Shown: in pieces, positions 9,711 through 18,204 of the stretch
How positions within the stretch are numbered: the stretch's first letter is position 1
Layout of the letters: the number at the start of each line of letters is the position of its first letter
Assembly: GCA_964426545.1 (NCBI GenBank)
Contig: CAYRQP010000001.1
Coordinates: 124,001-188,000 of the forward strand
Direction of reading: 5' to 3'
Origin: CAYRQP01 sp964426545
GTDB taxonomy: Bacteria; Fermentibacterota; Fermentibacteria; Fermentibacterales; JCC-6
DNA length: 64,000 bases
Made by a program: the position numbers and the translations under genes
Notes under the pieces: model-generated
The model's database searches: none
Seen by the model: the letters and a program-made list of their open reading frames with translations, nothing else
What the model was told of the DNA's origin: nothing

Positions 9711-10667
9711 TTACCTGGTTCTCTCAGTACTACCCTGTCCAAACTGTTGTGCCATGCCCTGAAGGAACATCATTGCGAGGATTGTCTGTTCGGGAGTTTC
9801 GGGCAGTTGGTTTACTGCGCCCTCGAAACCGTAATCCATAACTTCGACCCAGACTGTTTCTTCGGAAGAAACTATTTTTGCGGATGCAAACGGGATTATA
9901 GGTATTTCGTTTGAAAGGTTTATGGTAATTGACCATTCAGGATGTTCTACAGCTATTGTATATCCATCCATCGTTTCCCTTGTGCTTTCTACAAAAAACT
10001 CTGAAACACCAACATCGATCTGCAGATTATCCAGTTCAGCCAGAATAGAGTCCATTTCAGCTCCATCAGTCTTCTGCACTTCCTGCTCCATTGCCGCCAT
10101 CATCTCAGGGATTTCCATCTGTTCTTCGACGAAGTCAGCAACCCCCGTTAGGTCGATTGCCATGACGGAGCCTCCCGAATCGAACTTGACGATCTTAATT
10201 GCTCTGATGAAATCGACAATAAGTGCCCTGCTCTCGTCCTCAAGAAGAAGAGCGGGCATGTCTTCGCTCTCTTCCATTTTCATTCTGATATACCCTGAAG
10301 GGTCATCTGTAAACAGAATCCATTCTTCGGTCGAATATTCCAACAAAATCTCGAATCCAGCCGGATCCACAAGAACCTGACCGGTGAACTCTTCGCTTCC
10401 CACCTGCACCCAGAGACATTCCATACCCTGATACACTTCAGCTGCAACAACTGAAAATATCACATATTCCGCAGGGTCTTCAGTTCCATATTTCACCCAC
10501 TGACCGACTTCGATTTCAGGTGAAGAGAGTTCGAATTCGGGTACTTTAGCGATCTGACGTCCTGATTCCGAAACACTTGAGCTCTCGCCATCAGCCGGCG
10601 GTGAATCACCGCAGCCTGCAAAAACAAGTATCAATAAAACAAGTGACATCAGTATGGTTTTTGACAT
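9711..10667 (-). CDS. Lipoprotein of unknown function
   Basis: About 318 residues. The N-terminus MSKTILMSLVLLILVFAGCG is a lipoprotein signal with a lipobox (VFAGC), so the mature protein should be lipid-anchored. I chose ATG 10667 because AAAGGA lies at a good distance upstream; a TTG 21 nt earlier lacks support. The rest is acidic and beta-rich, without a motif I can place. It follows apt and ends at a strong terminator, so it closes that transcription unit. Confidence 0.72.
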   Translation of the reverse strand: MSKTILMSLVLLILVFAGCGDSPPADGESSSVSESGRQIAKVPEFELSSPEIEVGQWVKYGTEDPAEYVIFSVVAAEVYQGMECLWVQVGSEEFTGQVLVDPAGFEILLEYSTEEWILFTDDPSGYIRMKMEESEDMPALLLEDESRALIVDFIRAIKIVKFDSGGSVMAIDLTGVADFVEEQMEIPEMMAAMEQEVQKTDGAEMDSILAELDNLQIDVGVSEFFVESTRETMDGYTIAVEHPEWSITINLSNEIPIIPFASAKIVSSEETVWVEVMDYGFEGAVNQLPETPEQTILAMMFLQGMAQQFGQGSTERTR

Positions 10668-10707
10668 TTTTTTCCTTTCAATTAGCAATCATGTGCATTA
10701 TTTCCAA

Positions 10708-11247
10708 CTATTCATAATTTACTTCTATCAGTGCATATCCGTCAATACCGTCTTTGCGAAGTTTATCCATCCCGCCTAAGAACGGCAGGTCGATAACGAA
10801 TACGGCACCTGCAGTTTCACACCCGTCTTTTTTGAGCAGTGAAGCTGCTGCCCGCGCCGACCCGCCCGTGGCAATCAGGTCATCGACAATCAGCACCCTT
10901 GTGCCTTTTGGAACCGAATTTCTGTGCATCTCGATTACATTGCTGCCGTATTCGAGCGTGTACTCCTCCGAAACAGTGTCTGCCGGAAGTTTGCCCGGTT
11001 TTCTTATCAATATGAGAGGTTTATCTTCTCTTGCAGCCATGACAGAGCCAAAGATAAATCCGCGAGACTCTATGACGGCAATAGCATCATAATGAATACC
11101 GCTTACAGCAGTCTCCATATACTTCACTGTATCCATCAGTGCACCGGGATGGGTGAGTAGAGTTGTAATGTCCTTGAATATCACGCCTTCAATCGGGAAA
11201 TCCGGTACATCCCGCAATAATTCAGCCAATTCTTCAATACCATGCAT
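10708..11247 (-). CDS. apt: Adenine phosphoribosyltransferase
   Basis: Apt salvages adenine to AMP using PRPP. The 179-residue protein has the PRPP-binding motif RVLIVDDLIATGGSA, the segment IESRGFIFG, and the N-terminal DFPIEGVIFKDIT typical of Apt. Full length for the family. It lies 6 nt downstream of the TIGR00725 gene and is probably co-transcribed with it. Confidence 0.95.
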   Translation of the reverse strand: MHGIEELAELLRDVPDFPIEGVIFKDITTLLTHPGALMDTVKYMETAVSGIHYDAIAVIESRGFIFGSVMAAREDKPLILIRKPGKLPADTVSEEYTLEYGSNVIEMHRNSVPKGTRVLIVDDLIATGGSARAAASLLKKDGCETAGAVFVIDLPFLGGMDKLRKDGIDGYALIEVNYE

Positions 11248-11253
11248 ATTTCC

Positions 11254-11709
11254 TCATTTCGTTTTGTCGAGTATGTAACTCACTGCATCTTCCGGAGAAT
11301 TGACAGGAACAACCCCGTCGATTCCGTCCCAGTTACCGAAGACACAGACAGGTTTGCCCGCCTGCAGTGCAAATGCTATTTCAGAAAGGGTTCCGTATCT
11401 GCCACCTACGGCAATGACGGCTTCAGCACTTAGGACGATTATTCTGTTTCTCGAAGTACCCATCCCCGTTGCTATGACAGTACTGACCCACTCATTTGCA
11501 TCTGATGCTTCCGTACCGGGAAGGACTCCAACAGTTTCTCCGCCTGCACCGGCCGCTCCCCTACAGGCAGCTTCCATTACTCCCGAACCGCCGCCGCAGA
11601 CAACTGTGCGACCATTCTCCGCAAGCAATTTGCCCGTTCTTTCAGCAAAGTCTAACTCTTCATCTGTCGCTGTGTTGCCGCCGACAACCGCTATTTTTCT
11701 ATCCTGCAT
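11254..11709 (-). CDS. TIGR00725 family protein (Rossmann fold, LOG-like)
   Basis: A 151-residue single-domain nucleotide-binding-type protein. It contains GGGSGVMEAACRGA and GGRYGTLSEIAFAL, which correspond to the glycine-rich and PGGxGTxxE regions of the LOG/DprA-related superfamily. The second motif lacks the leading Pro of active LOG phosphoribohydrolases, and the shape fits TIGR00725 better than a cytokinin-activating enzyme. ATG 11709 has GGAG 10 nt upstream; a TTG at 11718 lies too close to that Shine-Dalgarno. It sits downstream of tRNA-Pro(CGG). The exact substrate is unknown. Confidence 0.8.
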   Translation of the reverse strand: MQDRKIAVVGGNTATDEELDFAERTGKLLAENGRTVVCGGGSGVMEAACRGAAGAGGETVGVLPGTEASDANEWVSTVIATGMGTSRNRIIVLSAEAVIAVGGRYGTLSEIAFALQAGKPVCVFGNWDGIDGVVPVNSPEDAVSYILDKTK

Positions 11710-11741
11710 AAAAGACAATCTCCAGTATTTTGTACGATGAG

Positions 11742-11819
<78 letters not shown>

Positions 11820-11867
11820 ACAACTGCAAAATCTATTATGAACTGTGTTCGAATGCAAACCGCATAA

Positions 11868-12383
11868 TCAGTGGGCATTTACGAGAAAGTCGAACCCCGC
11901 CAGAGCGCCGGTCATTATCAGTGTTACGAGCACTCCCGCAATCATCACACCAAGAACAACAGATGGTATTGCATACTTCTTCGGAATTCCAAACAGGAAA
12001 GCGGCAACACATCCTGTCCATGCCCCCGTCACAGGAAGCGGGATTGCGACAAACAATGTTAGTCCTAAAGCTTCGTATTTCTCTATCTTCGTCCCTGCTC
12101 TCTTCCTTGCCTTTTCAAACAGATAGTTGAAGAGACGCTTAAACAACCGCCATCTGCTTAAAAACCTGCTTACAGGACCCAGAAACCACAGAATAAAAGG
12201 TATCGGTATGATATTCCCCGCCACAGCCAGCAGATATATCTTCCACCAGGGCCAGGTCCATTCTAGATTCAGAAAGGCAAATGGAATGCTGCCGCGAAGC
12301 TCCGTCAGCGGGAATGCAGAAAGTATCATCATCTGCAGAACAGCAGGAATTCCCGCTATCCACTGGAACAGACTGTCTATCAT
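11868..12383 (-). CDS. Small multidrug export family protein (PF06695)
   Basis: This inner-membrane protein of about 171 residues has four to five hydrophobic segments and the family motif PLTELRGSIPFA near the N-terminus. A second conserved loop is FVAIPLPVTGAWTG. It belongs to the Sm_multidrug_ex family; the name reflects annotation rather than demonstrated transport. The start at ATG 12383 lies 2 nt after the stop of the upstream Pcm paralogue, so the two are coupled. Confidence 0.78.
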   Translation of the reverse strand: MIDSLFQWIAGIPAVLQMMILSAFPLTELRGSIPFAFLNLEWTWPWWKIYLLAVAGNIIPIPFILWFLGPVSRFLSRWRLFKRLFNYLFEKARKRAGTKIEKYEALGLTLFVAIPLPVTGAWTGCVAAFLFGIPKKYAIPSVVLGVMIAGVLVTLIMTGALAGFDFLVNAH

Positions 12384-12385
12384 AT

Positions 12386-13024
12386 TCAGCTCGTTTTCCC
12401 CGTTAAAGGTACAAATCTGCAATCGAATTCATCTCCCGTAAACTCCAGTACTCCATCTGTCTTCCTCCAGATCCGGAATACCTGATTCTCACCCTTTCTG
12501 ACCGGAGCACCGATAAGCCCGCCCTCTCTAATCTGTGCGGTGACTGCTTCGGGTAATTCCGAACATACGGCACTGAAGACTATTACATCATAAGGTGCGT
12601 TCTTATCATATCCCGAATTTCCATCGGCATAGATGATTGTTACATTATGAATACCCAGATTTCGGATTCGTGTGCGGGATTCGTTTGCCAGCTTGAGTTT
12701 ATTCTCAATTCCTGTCACTCTGTCACACACCCGAGATGCGACTGCAGCAAGATATCCAGTACCGCTTCCTATCTCCAGAAGATGTTCAGCACCGTTTAAA
12801 TTCACCATCGAGAGACACTTATAGACGGTCAGGGGTTTGCTGAGAGTCTGATCATCTCCAATCGGAACTGTGCAGTTTTCATAGGCAAGATGAACAAAAC
12901 CGGGTCCGACAAACTTATCTCTGGGAATATTCCTCATGGATTCGAGAATACGCATGTCCCCACTTGGGAAGTTTTCTTTCAGCAATTCTATCATGTTTGC
13001 AGCTGAATGTGAGTATGCCATCAT
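12386..13024 (-). CDS. Pcm-like methyltransferase, second paralogue
   Basis: About 212 residues. It keeps the Pcm architecture: a PIGDDQTLSKP segment at about residues 54-64, equivalent to PIGHGQTISQP, and a SAM-binding motif LLEIGSGTGYLAA at 82-94. It diverges clearly from the copy at 7.6 kb. The open frame continues upstream through the tRNA-Pro gene, which cannot be coding, so ATG 13024 is taken as the start. It begins 28 nt after the tRNA. It may be a true isoaspartyl methyltransferase or a relative with another substrate. Confidence 0.78.
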   Translation of the reverse strand: MMAYSHSAANMIELLKENFPSGDMRILESMRNIPRDKFVGPGFVHLAYENCTVPIGDDQTLSKPLTVYKCLSMVNLNGAEHLLEIGSGTGYLAAVASRVCDRVTGIENKLKLANESRTRIRNLGIHNVTIIYADGNSGYDKNAPYDVIVFSAVCSELPEAVTAQIREGGLIGAPVRKGENQVFRIWRKTDGVLEFTGDEFDCRFVPLTGKTS

Positions 13025-13052
13025 TATAATTCTCTCGGGAGTAATAAGAATT

Positions 13053-13129
13053 TGGTCGGGGCGACTGGATTCGAACCAGCGACCACTTGAACCCCATTCA
13101 AGTGCGCTACCGGACTGCGCCACGCCCCG
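13053..13129 (-). tRNA. tRNA-Pro (GGG anticodon)
   Basis: The minus strand gives acceptor CGGGGCG/CGCCCCG, anticodon stem CTTGA/TCAAG around loop ATGGGGT (anticodon GGG), T-arm GCTGG TTCGAAT CCAGT, discriminator A and an encoded CCA. It reads proline CCC/CCT codons. It shares the acceptor stem with the other tRNA-Pro 1.3 kb away. Confidence 0.95.
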
Positions 13130-13145
13130 ACCGGAACGTCAATAA

Positions 13146-13541
13146 CTATCGATTACTCCATCCCGAGTCAACCTCCATCGGATCTCGGTCAAGTATCTCG
13201 ACCATCTCCTTTATCTCGGTACATACTTCCTGTATTAACTCGGCCGGAACAGTGTGTGTATCAAGGTCAAACTCCATCTGAAAGGAATCGTCTCTGTTCA
13301 TCTCCTCTATTTTGATTTTAGCACCTGGTATCGAATATTTCTCATCATAGAGTAGTTTCTTGATGAGTTTTACCTGTACGATATCCTCAGCACGGTACAT
13401 TCTGTTTCCCGATTGATTCTTGGAAGGATTGAGTGACGGAAATTCTGTCTGCCAGTAGCGAAGTACATGAGGTTTGAGACCTGTCATCTCACTGACTTCG
13501 CCAATTGAATAAAATAACTTATCCCCGCTGCTCTTATTCAT
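13146..13541 (-). CDS. MerR family transcriptional regulator
   Basis: About 131 residues. The N-terminal winged helix-turn-helix reads YSIGEVSEMTGLKPHVLRYW at about residues 11-30, the canonical MerR DNA-binding domain. The C-terminal half is a short helix with no metal-binding Cys cluster, so it resembles the small MerR proteins often encoded beside housekeeping genes. ATG 13541 overlaps the end of the dnaJ-like gene by 8 nt. The target is unknown. Confidence 0.88.
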   Translation of the reverse strand: MNKSSGDKLFYSIGEVSEMTGLKPHVLRYWQTEFPSLNPSKNQSGNRMYRAEDIVQVKLIKKLLYDEKYSIPGAKIKIEEMNRDDSFQMEFDLDTHTVPAELIQEVCTEIKEMVEILDRDPMEVDSGWSNR

Positions 13542-14307
13542 CCTTCTTACCCTTCTCAAGGAGTTTCCCCAGTTTCCGTGCCATCCTTTGGGCGAGTGGC
13601 AGCTGTTCTTCCTGCTTTCGATGCACTTCCGTTAAATCAGCCACTGCTCCGGCATGATCCGAATTCCAGCTGAGTGCATCACTCAATGCTCTCTCAGCAA
13701 GACCAAGCTGACCTGCCTTAAGATAGATTTTACCCAGCATGGCATAACTGTCGGCGTTGAAGTACTCGTTTCTGCAGACCACTTTCTGATGGGTGACCGC
13801 TTCGCGGTAACGATTCATCCCAAGTGCTGCCCTTGCAAGCATCTTGCGCAGATCCACATCTTCGGGGTGAGTATTCAGAAACTTCTCCAATACCCTGTGC
13901 GCCTGCCAGAAATCCGCCTGTTTACATAGCATGTATGCCCGCTTCACGGCCCGCTTGAGCTTTGCATCGAGAAGCCGGATGTCTGAGAGTACCACTTTCT
14001 TCTTCGGTACAACGGTCTCGACATCGTCAACATCAGCCCTATCCTTCTTCACATCGGGAATTGCAACATCGATTCTCATCATAAGATTGTACTTCTCACG
14101 GTCTACACGGTTACTCAGCACCAGATAAGCTTCATTGATAAGCATATATTGCTGGGTAAGTTCTATATCATCTTTTGTTACGTCAGGATGATACTGCCGT
14201 GCAAGGGAGTGGTACGCGTCCTCTATCTCGTCGTGAGTCGCATTGACCCCCACTCCGAGTATCTCATAATAGGTCTGATTTTCAGAAGACCTGCTCTTCT
14301 TGGGCAT
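13534..14307 (-). CDS. J-domain protein with TPR repeats
   Basis: 257 residues. The N-terminal J-domain runs from about residue 12 to 75, with the HPD motif in ARQYHPDVT, which stimulates Hsp70/DnaK ATPase. The C-terminal half contains TPR-like helical pairs (for example YAMLGKIYLKAGQLGLAERA), a likely client- or partner-binding platform. It lacks the G/F and zinc-finger regions of DnaJ proper, so it is a specialised co-chaperone. It overlaps the MerR gene and lies 11 nt after the M14 peptidase gene. Confidence 0.85.
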   Translation of the reverse strand: MPKKSRSSENQTYYEILGVGVNATHDEIEDAYHSLARQYHPDVTKDDIELTQQYMLINEAYLVLSNRVDREKYNLMMRIDVAIPDVKKDRADVDDVETVVPKKKVVLSDIRLLDAKLKRAVKRAYMLCKQADFWQAHRVLEKFLNTHPEDVDLRKMLARAALGMNRYREAVTHQKVVCRNEYFNADSYAMLGKIYLKAGQLGLAERALSDALSWNSDHAGAVADLTEVHRKQEEQLPLAQRMARKLGKLLEKGKKDE

Positions 14308-14318
14308 TTTTCTCTATC

Positions 14319-15779
14319 CTATTCCAGTATTGTGAATCTCTTAGAAACAACTCTTCCTGATGTATCAGACACTCGAAGTGTATATATACCTGCGGGAACA
14401 GATTCCGGAATACTCCAGTTCAGCACATTCTCTCCCGGTTGAAGAGCATCTGTAGACATTTCTACCATGATGCGACCCATAATGTCAAATACGGATAGTT
14501 CTTCGACTGCGCTTCCTGTCGGTATAGTTAACCGGAATCCAACACTCGAAAGAGCAGGATTGGGCCACAGGGAACTTATTTCAAGCAGAGAACCGGTCTG
14601 ACTCCATGACTGCCCTTCAACCCCGACAAATCCGGGTGCAGTCATGCAGAGCCAGATATTCATGTAGCGGCATTCTGCGCAGAAGTCAGCAATCAGCGTG
14701 GAATCATTCTGCCCGCCCCAGAATCCATTATCATCTACTTCAGGAGTCATGGCAAGTATCGCCGGAACACTGTCACCACTGTAACACCAGTCATTCTGCT
14801 CACCATTTACAGCATAGAGAATCTGTTCGGCTCTTCCGTACTGATACCCGTTGTATTGAGTCATTGCAGCACCCCATGACTCGAATGTACTCTGATGCGG
14901 CGTTGGTATGTTCTCGTATCCCCAGGGATAGAGAAGATAACCTCCGTAAGTGTGATAGTTCATCGCTGCAATCGGCGCGATGCTTATGATGAAGTCCCTT
15001 TGCACCTGTGTCTCAACTTCTGAGAACGGAGCCGTACCTCTGTAAGTGTCCGACCAGGAATAAGGGCTTGAACCCTGGTCGTCATATCCCCACATGTAGC
15101 CCCAGTTACGGTTGAGGTCGATACCGTTACCATTGCGGTTCTTCCGCCAGTCACCGTTGCCGGGCATGTTGTATTCATAGCCATCCGGATTTGCGATGGG
15201 CATGAAATACACGGTCGTATTGTCAAGTATCCATGTCGCTCTCGTATCGCTGTCATAATTCGTGCAGAGCCAGCTGGCGAAATCTATGATCACGCTGTTC
15301 GCCCCCGGCTCTCGGGCGTGGATAAGTGAAGAGAAGTACATAGCCGGCTTGTAGTCGGGGTCTCCGACATTGCTTGTAATCCTGATCGTGTAGATATCTC
15401 TGGATTGATGTGACAGTCCGACGACAACTGGAGTATCTGCCAGGTCTGAATAGTTTTCTGCAAGAGTACACCAGAACTCCCAATTCTCGTCAGGACTGTA
15501 ATAATATCCCGCATTTTTTGCGTTCTCGGGAAGAAGTTCTCCCCATTCGCGGGGTAATACTTTCACATGTGGATAGGTAAGCAGAAGATTATTGACCTCT
15601 TCTTCATCCACTAAAAGGTCAACATACGAGTTACTCATATCGACATTTGCAACATCGTAATTGTCTTCCATAAATGAAAAGACGGTGGTCTGTGATACAT
15701 CATGGATACGCACAAGCCTGTCTGCGCCTGCACCTACTGTTATCAGGAGTGCAAGGAAAGGAATAAAGAACTTTGTCAT
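14319..15779 (-). CDS. Secreted M14 zinc carboxypeptidase with C-terminal sorting-like domain
   Basis: 486 residues. A signal peptide is followed by a propeptide-like region and an M14 catalytic domain. The zinc ligands are His154 and Glu157 in IHAREPG, with a third His in MNYHTYGG. The catalytic Glu lies in MTPEVDDN, and DLNRNWGYMWG is the family's substrate-pocket segment. The last 80 residues form an Ig-like tail (SSLWPNPALSS ... LSVFDIMGR ... GIYTLRVSD) like the type A C-terminal sorting domains of type IX secretion in the FCB group. It probably acts outside the cell on peptides. A larger paralogue is at 51-53 kb. Confidence 0.9.
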   Translation of the reverse strand: MTKFFIPFLALLITVGAGADRLVRIHDVSQTTVFSFMEDNYDVANVDMSNSYVDLLVDEEEVNNLLLTYPHVKVLPREWGELLPENAKNAGYYYSPDENWEFWCTLAENYSDLADTPVVVGLSHQSRDIYTIRITSNVGDPDYKPAMYFSSLIHAREPGANSVIIDFASWLCTNYDSDTRATWILDNTTVYFMPIANPDGYEYNMPGNGDWRKNRNGNGIDLNRNWGYMWGYDDQGSSPYSWSDTYRGTAPFSEVETQVQRDFIISIAPIAAMNYHTYGGYLLYPWGYENIPTPHQSTFESWGAAMTQYNGYQYGRAEQILYAVNGEQNDWCYSGDSVPAILAMTPEVDDNGFWGGQNDSTLIADFCAECRYMNIWLCMTAPGFVGVEGQSWSQTGSLLEISSLWPNPALSSVGFRLTIPTGSAVEELSVFDIMGRIMVEMSTDALQPGENVLNWSIPESVPAGIYTLRVSDTSGRVVSKRFTILE

Positions 15780-15894
15780 AGAACCTCCGTTTTATGATTG
15801 ACTTTCAACCATTTTTGTTTTAGTTTTCGCCTTAATAGTTTACTTGATTATAAAATCATACACAATAGTAATATTTTATGAAAGGAGCTCCCCT

Positions 15895-16131
15895 TTGGCA
15901 AGGAGCAGACAATCGGTGAAAAGAAACCGCACGGATGCGATAAAAGCAAGGCGCAATCAAAGCAAGATGCGTGCGCTCAGAACCGCAATCCGCAACGTCC
16001 GCGAAGCTGAAAAGCCTGAAGACAAAATAGAAGCTGTGAATAAAGCGAACAGCCTTATCGACAAAGCCGGCCGCACCCGCCTTATCCACCCCAACAAAGC
16101 CGCCCGCCTAAAATCCGCAATAAATAAATAA
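15895..16131 (+). CDS. rpsT: 30S ribosomal protein S20
   Basis: A 78-residue basic protein of the S20 family that binds 16S rRNA. It contains SKMRALRTAIRNV and IDKAGRTRLIHPNKAARLKS. The start is TTG 15895, giving M-ARSRQSVKRN, because AAAGGAG lies 7 nt upstream and the length then matches S20. An upstream in-frame extension would be much too long. The stop codon TAA is formed where hairpin repeat A1 begins. It is divergent from the M14 peptidase gene. Confidence 0.93.
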   Translation: MARSRQSVKRNRTDAIKARRNQSKMRALRTAIRNVREAEKPEDKIEAVNKANSLIDKAGRTRLIHPNKAARLKSAINK

Positions 16132-16199
16132 GGTGCCAGGACACTTAATTATTGCATGAGCCCGGCTGTATCCTGCGAATAATTAAGTGTCCTGTCACC
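16132..16199. repeat. Hairpin repeat family A, copy 1 (upstream of the transposase)
   Basis: Two 22-nt arms, starting GGTGCCAGGACACTTAATT and ending AATTAAGTGTCCTGTCACC, are separated by about 24 nt and form a long stem with one mismatch. It starts immediately after the rpsT stop codon. It has the size and architecture of a REPIN (paired REP hairpin). Copies 2 and 3 are at 16.9 and 37.5 kb. Confidence 0.92.
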
Positions 16200-16249
16200 T
16201 TTTCCCTCCCCCCCTTGACAAACCTCCTTTTATGGAGGACAATGTATGT

Positions 16250-16915
16250 ATGGGACGAAAAGACAGAATTGTGTTAACGGGGATTCCGCATCATGTGACT
16301 CAGCGTGGGGTTCGTTCGATGGATATCTTCGAATCCGAGATTGATATTAACTTCTATATCAAACTCCTCTCCGAATATTCAGAAAAGCACGACCTTGAAA
16401 TACTCTCCTGGTGCCTTATGACTAACCATGTTCACCTCATTGTGGTTCCCGGTTCAGAGGAGAGTCTGTCCAAAGCCATTGGCGAGGCTCATAAGTACTA
16501 TTCCTGCTCATTCAACAAAAGGCATGGTGTGAAAGGTGCACTTTTCCAAAGTCGCTTTTACTCAACTCCCATGAGTCTGCAGCACTACCATGCAGCAGTA
16601 AGATATGTTCTGTGTAATCCGGTTAGAGCCGGGATAGTACAGGATCCATTTGAGTATCAATGGTCAAGTGCAGCATTCCATGCGGGGATTAAGAAATATG
16701 ACCCCCTGGTTTCGGATCCGAACATTCTCGATTCGGTTGAAGATTGGACAGAGTATCTATCCGAAGATTCGAGTGATATCGAACTTATCAGAAAGAACAC
16801 TAAAACGGGACGTCCCTGCGGTGATAAAGACTTCATAGCAGCTGCCGAGCGCATAACCGGAAGATCAATCCACAAGATCAAACCAGGTCCAAAGATAAGG
16901 TGCCAGGACACTTGA
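16250..16915 (+). mobile_element. REP-associated tyrosine transposase (IS200/Y1 family, RAYT)
   Basis: A 221-residue Y1_Tnp protein (PF01797). The N-terminus IVLTGIPHHVTQRG and the HUH pair in TNHVHLIVV (His60/His62) are diagnostic. A conserved Tyr119 lies in RYVLCNPVRAG, a candidate nucleophile. ATG 16250 has GGAGG 11 nt upstream. The gene is bracketed by inverted family A hairpins, and its last residues, IRCQDT, and its stop are encoded by the downstream repeat. There are no IS200-type partner genes. By family knowledge RAYTs nick and join single-stranded REP DNA. The coding frame is intact, so it may be active. Confidence 0.92.
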
Positions 16916-16965
16916 TTATTGTATGAGACCCACTTGCCTTGTAAATAATTAAGTGTCCTGGCACC
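16899..16965. repeat. Hairpin repeat family A, copy 2 (3' end of the transposase)
   Basis: The left arm GGTGCCAGGACACTTGATT overlaps the last codons of the transposase gene, and the right arm AATTAAGTGTCCTGGCACC ends at 16965. The stop codon TGA of the transposase is a T-to-G variant of the usual TTAA in the arm. Together with copy 1 it brackets the transposase. Confidence 0.92.
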
Positions 16966-16973
16966 TTATTTAA

Positions 16974-16997
16974 GCGCCGCCCCCGAAGGGACGGCGC
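16974..16997 (-). terminator. GC-rich hairpin with UUCG loop after the 17.0 kb outer membrane protein gene
   Basis: On the minus strand GCGCCGTCCC and GGGGCGGCGC pair around a TTCG loop, giving a very stable 10-bp stem 23 nt after the stop codon. The tract that follows (TTAAATAAGG) is T-poor, so it may work as an mRNA 3' stabiliser or a weak terminator. Repeat A2 follows directly. Confidence 0.6.
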
Positions 16998-17019
16998 ATG
17001 TATTACGATGGAAGTGTAA

Positions 17020-18057
17020 TTAGAATGTGTAGGTCAGTTCGATCTCGCCGAGGAGTTCGCCTTCGTAGCCGCTGATCGCATTGGGTCCGTAGTGAAGGAA
17101 GTCTTCAGCTATTGTGGCTTCGAGTGACCAGTTGGCAAGGTTGAAACCGAGACCGAAGTCAGATGTGAAAGCGGTTCCGATGTCTGCATCAGCATCGCCT
17201 TCCTTTGTGTAGTTGGTAACGGCAGTAAGTCCGGCTCTGAGTGAAAGCCAGCTGATTAACTGCTGTTTGATGCCACCGTGGCAGTCGATGATGTCGATGC
17301 TCATTTTGGCATCACTGTCTTCGACTGAAGATGCTTCCTGACGGAAGTTAAGGAATACACCAGCGATGAAATGAGTATCATCGGCAAGCATCTTATTCAT
17401 ACCTGCACCGGCACTGAAACTGATTACTGTTTCACTTTCATCATACGTAACTGAATCGTCATAAGTAAGTTTCAGTCCGTCTGATACATAACCGACACTT
17501 ATGATCGGGAAGAGATTGAAGAGAGCGCCTTCATCGTGTCCCCTGAGTGAAACACCAAATCCCATAACAGGTTCTTCTGTTACGGTTTCAACGTCACCAA
17601 CAGTGAGTGTACCTTTAGGTGATGCATAGTTGATACCTACTGCGATATCTGTATAATCACCGATTAGGTCCATCTCCATACCGAAAGTAAGAGCGATAGC
17701 CATGTTGTCATCTTTTAGTGATCCGACAGTATCAGCAATTGTAGCAGTTGAATAATCAACTTCCGCAATTATACCGAAGTCGCCGCCGTGGTAAAGAACA
17801 CTGAGCATGTTGCCGTTGTGGTTGTGAAGACCGCCCCATGTAGCTCCGTCGATATCCATCAGACCGCCGAAGTAGCCGAGTGTATATCCACTAGTCGAAG
17901 TAACTCTGGCGAACTGGAAGTTGCCGATGGTTCCGGGATATGCGAAGATTACATCTGGATTATCGATGAACAGACGGGCATCGCCACCATAGGTGCCGAG
18001 AACGTTTGCAAAGGAAGCCACAACAAGAACTGTGAGTAAAACGAGAGTAAATCTCAT
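17020..18057 (-). CDS. Outer membrane beta-barrel protein (PorV/OMPP1-like shape)
   Basis: 345 residues with a signal peptide (MRFTLVLLTVLVVASFANVLG) and alternating hydrophobic beta-strands throughout. It ends in an aromatic residue (GEIELTYTF), as outer membrane barrels do. A perfect AGGAGG lies upstream of ATG 18057, which suggests strong translation. The gene stands alone and ends at a UUCG hairpin. It is probably an abundant outer membrane protein; the family cannot be fixed, but the early DARLFIDNPDVIFAYPG resembles FCB-group barrels of this size. Confidence 0.65.
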   Translation of the reverse strand: MRFTLVLLTVLVVASFANVLGTYGGDARLFIDNPDVIFAYPGTIGNFQFARVTSTSGYTLGYFGGLMDIDGATWGGLHNHNGNMLSVLYHGGDFGIIAEVDYSTATIADTVGSLKDDNMAIALTFGMEMDLIGDYTDIAVGINYASPKGTLTVGDVETVTEEPVMGFGVSLRGHDEGALFNLFPIISVGYVSDGLKLTYDDSVTYDESETVISFSAGAGMNKMLADDTHFIAGVFLNFRQEASSVEDSDAKMSIDIIDCHGGIKQQLISWLSLRAGLTAVTNYTKEGDADADIGTAFTSDFGLGFNLANWSLEATIAEDFLHYGPNAISGYEGELLGEIELTYTF

Positions 18058-18204
18058 ATTTTCCTCCTGGTTAAAACCAAGTTTGCAGATGAACCTTTAC
18101 ACCTGCACACCAACAATGAAATCATGGTAGAACTTTGTTTCTACCTATGAACTTCATAACTTCATAAGTTATACCGAGAGATTCTGTATTTGTCAAGTCC
18201 CCTT

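Noticed and set aside
13025..13123. N-terminal extension of the second Pcm gene
   Set aside because: The extension runs through tRNA-Pro(GGG), so it cannot be coding; the start was moved to 13024.
15844..15872. Promoter for rpsT
   Set aside because: TTGATT and TATAAA/TAGTAA-like hexamers are present, but no pair has both good matches and good spacing.
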